From Congeria kusceri (taxonomy: Eukaryota; Mollusca; Bivalvia; Myida; Dreissenidae), in contig CM051025.1 of NCBI GenBank assembly GCA_027627225.1, positions 70,344,069-70,408,068 of the forward strand: a DNA stretch of 64,000 nt, read 5' to 3'. Positions 58,201 through 64,000 of this stretch are shown piece by piece. How positions within the stretch are numbered: position 1 is the first letter of the stretch; each line of letters starts with the position of its first letter. The notes below the pieces were generated by a model. The model saw only the letters and a list, made by a program, of their open reading frames with translations. It ran no database searches and was not told the origin of the DNA. The translations under genes were made by a program, and so were the position numbers.

Positions 58201-59959
58201 TTACAGTAGCAATAACAAAAGTAACATCATATGTATTTTCTTATTCATCTCTCATCACATACAGATGATTTAAATTACCTGTCAATTTCTTTCCCATAAT
58301 ATGTATGATGTATGTAATTCAGCGGGCAGCGGCAATAATGTTATCGCGCGTCTTCCTGAGACATTAATTAATGTCATTGAGTCAAAACAAAAGACAAAGC
58401 AGGAACAGGTAAAACGTGTCAGTGATAACCCTTAAAACAACGACGGTCCGTACAGGATTTTATCCAAACACGGCGCGGAGGCGTCGTTGGTTTTGTTTCC
58501 ACGGTAAAACATTTACCTTATGCATTAAAACTCTCTCCGTTTGGACCATATTCCATTCTCCTTGTTGTATCCGGAAGTATCAATCAGTTAGATACACATC
58601 ACTATCTGTTGGCAACGCCCCTTTAATCTGCATGCAAGATTTGTCAATTCCCTCGCGTTCTTGAGTGTCCAAGGAAATTTGATAAAGCCCACTGTAAACA
58701 TGAAAACGATGAGATTGAAGCTGCGACTGTGGAAACTGAGTCGCCTGATAACGTTAGGTCAGGATGAGGAAAAGTTGGTCAGAGAATAATGATAAAGTTT
58801 GCCTACAATTAGCGGTTTATAGTCGGCTGAAGGACTTACAATAACCTTGATCTGGTGTTTGGTGTTTGACAGTGGATGTTTTCATATATTGTGCAATGGA
58901 CGCATCCTCGGAGGTTATGGGAAGTTGGGTTGATGTTTGAGTGCGCATCGCCGTGTTGCATGTTTTAGAACCGATTTCGAAAACGAATAGTAAAATAACG
59001 ATTATTTCTTGTGGAAATAAAGCGCGTGTGTTCAATAAGAACAAATAAATGAACGCTTAATTTAAGAAAAAATATTTGTTTTACAGTTTCCTACACGGAA
59101 TTCTTTCCAGAAGGTATTTTTGTTGATTCTTTTGATATTAACATGTCTTAGCATTTAAACAATAAAACATTAGACTACATATTTATATATCGTAGCATTT
59201 AACCAATATAACAATAGATATTTGGTAAACACCTGAATATTAAGGTTGTCTTAAAAAAAGAATCATTTAGTAAAATATGTTGTCGATCTAATCCCAGTTG
59301 CCTAAAACGTTAACGGCCAATTAAGCTAACGACCGGTTAACATTAAATGTAAATAAAATTTATATTACAAGCAAGTTGCTTATCAAGCATTTCAAAATTA
59401 TTTTAACATGTTGACAATATTTTTATAATAAACTTGCAAGTTAAAAATATAACGGTTAATTTACATAAATAACTTTATCCAAAAGCTAACGGCTGTTAGC
59501 TTAACTGGCCGTTAAAGTTTTGAGCAACTGGGCCCTGTTGATAGATACTTTAACATTTAAATGAATGATTTTGGACATGCGACGTTAATAAGTTTAAAAC
59601 TAAAATCATGTCCTTTGCATTAACTATTCTTCAGCTATGGACTTTTAAACATTTTAATGCATGTACCCAATAATATATCCCCACGAAATATTCTTGTTTA
59701 AAACAACCAAAAGCAATCTTAAGGTAATAAGGAAAATACCGATTCGTAATTCTTTATGTAACTCGCTGAATATGCAACATGCATGTCACTTAGAAAACAC
59801 GGTGGATGGTGTTATTTTGTGTTAAATGCGCCTTTGCATTAAACCATTAATACACATTACAACGATTTGATTTGCGGTATATACTTTTACGATAGTAAAA
59901 ACAGAATATTCAGCTCATAAAATAACTTTGTTCGATGATATTTTCAGTTGTATGACGAC

Positions 59960-60002
59960 ATGAGGTCAGCTGCTAAAACTGTAGTGGCTGCACTGATACT
60001 AG
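59960..60002 (+). CDS. Mucin gene exon 1 (signal peptide)
   Basis: ATG at 59960, MRSAAKTVVAALIL, phase 1 out at CTAG|gtaagg. An upstream ATG at 59952 opens a three-codon uORF (ATG ACG ACA TGA) that overlaps the start. An acceptor-like ATATTTTCAG ends at 59947, so the 5' UTR may be split. Confidence 0.65.
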
Positions 60003-63000
60003 GTAAGGACAGATTGTCTGATCCATTTCAGGTAAGGACAGATTGTCTGATCCATTTCAGGTAAGGACAGATTGTCTGATCCATTTCAGGTAAGGACAGA
60101 TTGTCTGATCCATCTGATACTAGGTAAGGACAGATTGTCTGATCCATCTGATACTAGGTAAGGACAGATTGTCTGATCCATTTGATACTAGGTAAGGACA
60201 GATTGTCTGATCCATTTCATATGCACTGATACTAGGTAAGGACAGATTGTCTGATCCTTTTCATATGCACTGATACTAGGTAAGGACAGATTGTCTGATC
60301 CATTTCATATGCGTTTCTTATACTGACGGGGGCTGCACTGATAATAGGTAAGAACATATTGTCTGATCCATTTCATATGCGTTTCTTATACTGACGGGAG
60401 CTGCACTGATACTAGGTAAGGACAGATTGTGTGATCCATTTCATATGCGTTTCTTGTACTGACGGGGGCTGCACTGCTACTAGGTAAGAACAGATTGTCT
60501 GATCCATTTCATATGCGTTTCTTATACTGACGGGGGCTGCACTGATACTAGGTAAGAACAGATTGTCTGATCCATTTCATATGCGTTTCTTATACTGACG
60601 GGAGCTGCATTGATACTAGGTAAGGACAGATTGTCTGATCCATTTCATATGCGTTTCTTATACTGACGGGGGCTGCACTGATACTAGGTAAGAACATATT
60701 GTCTGATCCATTTCATATGCGTTTCTTATACTGACGGGGGCTGCACTGATACTAGGTAAGAACAGATTGTCTGATTCATTTCATATGCGTTTCTTATACT
60801 GACGGGGGCTGCACTGATACTAGGTAAGAACAGATTGTCTGATCCATTTCATATGCGTTTCTTATACTGACGGGAGCTGCATTGATACTAGGTAAGGACA
60901 GATTGTCTGATCCATTTCATATGCGTTTCTTATACTGACATGGGCTGCACTGATACTAGGTAAGAACAGATTGTCTGATCCATTTCATATGCGTTTTTTA
61001 TACTGACGGGAGCACCGTAAAACCACTAACATGAAAAAAAAACTGCATAATCAAAATATATGAAAGTCCCTTAATGTATAAGCGTGTTAAGCAAACGAAT
61101 ATTGAGGCAAACAGAATCCTCTTGTATTTTCTGATTAGAACAAAAACAACGTGATGAATGCTTACATTTATATGTTTTAGTGAATGTAACCAGTGCAGTG
61201 AAAATCCATGAGGAGTGTAAAGAAAAAAAATGCCCCGAGGGATCCACTTGTACGTGGATTGGCTGCAAAGGTCAACGGTGCTTATGCGACAAAGACAAGC
61301 TACCCAACGCTAACAATACGGCGTGCATGGATGGTATGTTGAACTTACGTGATGTCACAAACAACCTTATATATAGGTATTCCATTCGTTTTTTCATCCT
61401 GTTGAAATGATATAAGTACGACAACAAGTTTTCCCTTGCAAACAGGCTTTGCAAGAATGGTAAACAGATGTCTCATTGTTTTATATCCATTAATAACCAC
61501 ACGTTTTCCCCATTAACAGTTGTTCCCTTTGGAAGCACGTGTAACATTTCAACAGCCTGTGGAGGAGGACTATCTAGCCACTGTGATCTCACGGCCACTG
61601 ATCCCACGTGCGTTTGTCAGTTTGGGTACAAATCATCCTTTAACTTGACCATGTGTATACCGGAATACAAAGGCAACGTTACTGCCGTGGAGTATGGTGA
61701 AATGTGCGCTGATGATCCTCGTTTAAAATGCATTTATGATTTACAATGCAATAAGACATGTCAGTGTAAAGAAGGAAACCGCTTGGCAAATGTAACGGAA
61801 CGTCGAGCTTACCCATATAACACAGACTTGTGCATTCCATCAACATTTGAACTCGGTATGGCTGTTTATTAATAATCTGATTTAAACAATTTTAACAACG
61901 TAGCTACTTGTACATGAGGTAATGTGTGTCATGTTAGTTAAAATGTGTTCCCATTGATGAATTTCGTTTGTAATGGGATTTTAACAAATATATTGTATTT
62001 TAGGCAAACCTATAAACGTGTCTGGTGCAGAGTGTGCAAAGGTTCCCACCCAGACGGACTATGAGATTACGATGTCTTCCAGTCCTACCAGCACGCAACA
62101 ACGACATGCAACAACGACCACAGAAACTACATCAAAGACCACAAAAGCACCTACAAATACATCAACTACTACATCAACGACAACAACAGCACCTGCAACT
62201 ACATCAACTACTACATCAACGACCACAACAGCACCTACAAATACATCAACTACTACATCAACGACCACAGAAGCACCTACAACTACATCAACTACTACAT
62301 CAACGACCACAAAAGCACCTACAACTACATCAACTACTACATCAACGACCACAAAAGCACCTACAACTACATCAACTACTACATCAACGACCACAAAAGC
62401 ACCTACAACTACAACAACTACTACATCAACGACCACAGAAGCACCTACAACTACATCAACTACTACATCAACGATCACAACAGCTCCTACAACTACATCA
62501 ACTACTACATCAACGACCACAACAGCACCTACAACTACATCAACTATTACATCAACGACCACAACAGCACCTACAACTACATCAACTACTACATCAACGA
62601 CCACAACAGCATCTACAACTACATCAACTACTACATCAGCGACCACAAAAGCACCTACAACTACATCAACTACTACATCAACGACCACAAAAGCACCTAC
62701 AACTACATCAACTACTACATCAACGACCACAAAAGCACCTACAACTACATCAACTACTACATCAACGACCACAACAGCACCTACTAATACATCAACTACT
62801 ACATCAACGACCACAACAGCACCTACAACTACATCAACTACTACATCAACGACCACAACAGCACCTATAAATACATCAACTACTACATCAACGACTACAG
62901 AAGCACCTACAACTACAACTACGCAAAAAGGTACATCAACCACCGTATTACCACGAAAATAATTTCGTCAACTTCTTAAATTTACATTTATGAAAACACA

Positions 63001-63727
63001 AAATAATGATTTTACTTGTATTACACTTATGACGAAGAATAAGGCTTAAACATTGAAAAAAAACAATCACGATATACGTTACGTTATTATAAATAACAAA
63101 TATAAAACATCTTGTGGTTGCCCAACTGTACATGTATTTATTAATTATTGGACCCAATATATAAAGATGGTTATTGTAATGGTTATTTTAAAAATCCCTA
63201 AAATACATTATTGACAATTGTTTCGACAGCTAGATCAATATTAAAACCAGTTCCTATCCAACGCTGCTACACTATCCGCTGAAGACCTTTAAAGGCGGTC
63301 GTTAGGATTCGATTTTAATGAGACTGACAGGTAGATATGAGACGTGTCATGGGAAATCCAGGCTTAATGCATGTTCGTAAAGTGTTTGCTCAGGCTGACC
63401 CGGGGCGACACTTTCTGCTTTTATGGGATTGTCTGTTTCGCTGTAGTTTCTTCTAAACATCAATCTGCTGTAGGCGGAACGTGTCGTCTGTACAGGCTAA
63501 TCCGGGACGACACTACGCACAAGCATTATGCCCGATTTTCCCACGACACCCCTTATTTATACTTATGCTAATGTCATGGCTTTTTATTTCAGCCATCTTC
63601 AACGAATTATGCGACAGCCCCGCATGCGCAGATAATTTTGAGTGTGCAAATGACATTTGCGGAGAAAAACGGTGTCGTTGCAAACTTGGTTATGCTGTAA
63701 GCCCGGACAAAAGAACGTGCTGGAAAT
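59960..63727 (+). CDS. Secreted EB/EGF-like and Thr-rich mucin protein, open at 3' end
   Basis: Exons: 59960-60002, 61181-61333, 61520-61855, 62004-62930 and 63593-63727, at least 531 residues and continuing past the window. The start MRSAAKTVVAALIL is the core of a signal peptide. Exons 2, 3 and 5 carry Cys-rich modules with C-x4/5-C…C-x-C…C spacing and a GY before the last Cys (EB or EGF-like); exon 3 holds two such modules with several N-glycosylation sites (NIS, NLT, NVT, NKT). Exon 4 encodes about 19 copies of a 14-residue repeat near TTTKAPTTTSTTTS (K, E or T at the variable position), expected to be densely O-glycosylated. Every intron is phase 1, so every internal exon can be added or lost without a frame change. 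Likely a mucus or extracellular-matrix protein. If the exon 4 donor is not used, the frame ends at TAA 62960-62962. Confidence 0.8.
60003..61010. repeat. Tandem array built from exon 1's end and its 5' splice site
   Basis: About 16 copies of CTGATACTAGGTAAG(G/A)ACA + GATTGTCTGATCC. The first ones are spaced about 28-45 bases apart, later ones about 69 with an added CATTTCATATGCGTTTCTTA + TACTGACGGGGGCTGCA block. Each unit repeats the last coding bases of exon 1 plus its donor. Confidence 0.9.
61181..61333 (+). CDS. Mucin gene exon 2 (Cys-rich module)
   Basis: Acceptor TATGTTTTAG, donor GATG|gtatgt; phase 1 to 1. Encodes VNVTSAVKIHEECKEKKCPE… with seven cysteines. Confidence 0.82.
61520..61855 (+). 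CDS. Mucin gene exon 3 (two Cys-rich modules)
   Basis: Acceptor CATTAACAG, donor CTCG|gtatgg; 112 codons, phase 1 to 1. Modules VPFGSTCNISTACGGG…CVCQFGY… and GEMCADDPRLKC…CQCKEG…. Confidence 0.83.
62004..62930 (+). CDS. Mucin gene exon 4 (Thr-rich tandem repeats)
   Basis: Acceptor TGTATTTTAG, donor AAAG|gtacat; phase 1 to 1. About 35 unique residues (GKPINVSGAECAKVPTQT…) lead into the repeat tract. Reading frames in other phases (His/Gln-rich on plus, Val/Asp-rich on minus) are shadows. Confidence 0.82.
62130..62920. repeat. 42-base coding tandem repeat, about 19 copies
   Basis: The unit is near ACGACCACAAAAGCACCTAC + AACTACATCAACTACTACATCA. Copies differ mostly at the codon for K/E/T before A-P and in N versus T after it, so length is probably polymorphic. 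Confidence 0.93.
63340..63552. mobile_element. Foldback repeat, copy 2, decayed
   Basis: Same order as 51580-51832: GTCATGGGAAATCCAGGCT, AAAGTGTTTGCTCAGGCTGA, CGACACTTTCTGCTTTTATGG, TAGGCGGAACGTGTCGT, AGGCTAATCCGGGACGACAC, CGATTTTCCCACGACAC. It ends about 40 bases before the acceptor of the mucin gene exon at 63593. Confidence 0.7.
63593..63727 (+). CDS. Mucin gene exon 5 (Cys-rich module)
   Basis: Acceptor TTTTTATTTCAG, donor AAAT|gtaagt; phase 1 to 1. Encodes AIFNELCDSPACADNFECAN… with seven cysteines and CKLGYAVSPDKRTC. The good donor implies at least one more exon beyond the window. Confidence 0.78.
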
Positions 63728-64000
63728 GTAAGTTTTGAACATATAAGTGTCCAAACTTACAGACTACCTACATTAACACAGTAATATTTGCATCGGCATA
63801 AAATGTTTGAGCAGGAACTATCCACTTGGAATATTTGCTTCACATGAGATAGGCAATGTCTGCTATTTTTTGGCGCAGCTGTCTAAGATCACTTTTGACC
63901 TAGATTTCCTGCGATAATTATGCAGCGGGAAAATTGAATGCCAATATAATTGGGCACATTTTCTAATTTTAGGGAATATAAACTTCAAACAATGGTTTAA
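63728..64000. other. Intron of the mucin gene, runs off the window
   Basis: Follows the donor at 63728. I see no exon or repeat in the remaining bases. Confidence 0.5.

Larger units (their letters stand above)
52838..59959. other. Intergenic region, repeats only
   Basis: No convincing exon on either strand. It holds the repeat copy at 53780-54030, two three-unit tandem repeats (54174-54275, 54590-54657) and the large TAG array (57558-58070). The ORF at 58416-58664 has no coding character that I trust. The 5' control region of the mucin gene should lie at its right end. Confidence 0.5.

Noticed and set aside
58416..58664. 82-residue plus ORF
   Set aside because: No splice context, no recognisable motif and no coding bias beyond chance.
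62025..62943. 281-residue His/Gln/Leu-rich plus frame and 294-residue Val/Asp-rich minus frame
   Set aside because: Shadows of the Thr-rich mucin repeat. The real frame is fixed by phase-1 splice joins on both sides.

Overview
This window is animal nuclear DNA: AT-rich, with few genes, short exons, GT-AG introns of 0.3 to 8 kb, and many short transposable elements and microsatellites. Nothing looks bacterial. A strongly folded inverted-repeat element (about 51.6 and 63.4 kb) matches, from memory, a family that is very common in Dreissena (zebra/quagga mussel). Gene content also fits a bivalve: a mitochondria-eating-protein-like locus, an EB/EGF-like mucin, and LRR plus EF-hand genes. The species assignment is inference.

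Layout. 3.0-6.3 kb (-): decayed mitochondria-eating-protein (MIEAP/SPATA18)-like gene with in-frame stops at conserved positions. 6.57-9.71 kb: a 3.1 kb transposon with about 100 bp inverted ends starting CAC(A/C)GTG and a 5 bp target duplication, the signature of Transib/RAG-like elements. 10.26-10.46 kb (-): a possible Cys-containing terminal exon. 12.54-28.06 kb (+): a 14-exon leucine-rich-repeat plus EF-hand gene of the LRRC74 type. 30.98-52.09 kb (-): a 13-exon paralogue facing it tail to tail, with matching exon lengths and intron phases. 52.14-52.84 kb (-): a small two-exon helical gene ending 52 bases before the paralogue's start codon. 52.8-59.9 kb: no gene seen; repeats only. 59.96 kb to past the window end (+): a secreted protein with a signal peptide, Cys-rich EB/EGF-like modules and a Thr-rich mucin tract of about 19 repeats of 14 residues, all introns phase 1.

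The two LRR genes are the core of the window. Each has an N-terminal disordered region, an array of RI-type LRRs with one repeat per exon or two, an LRR cap and a C-terminal EF-hand pair. The + copy carries a 33-base symmetric exon exactly inside the second calcium loop, which could switch calcium binding by splicing. Introns are loaded with SINEs, MITEs, a tandemly duplicated PIF/Harbinger relic, a LINE relic, a TTAA-flanked element and satellites; several sit within tens of bases of splice sites. All coordinates and exon joins were read by eye from splice consensus and frame; no search or RNA evidence was available.
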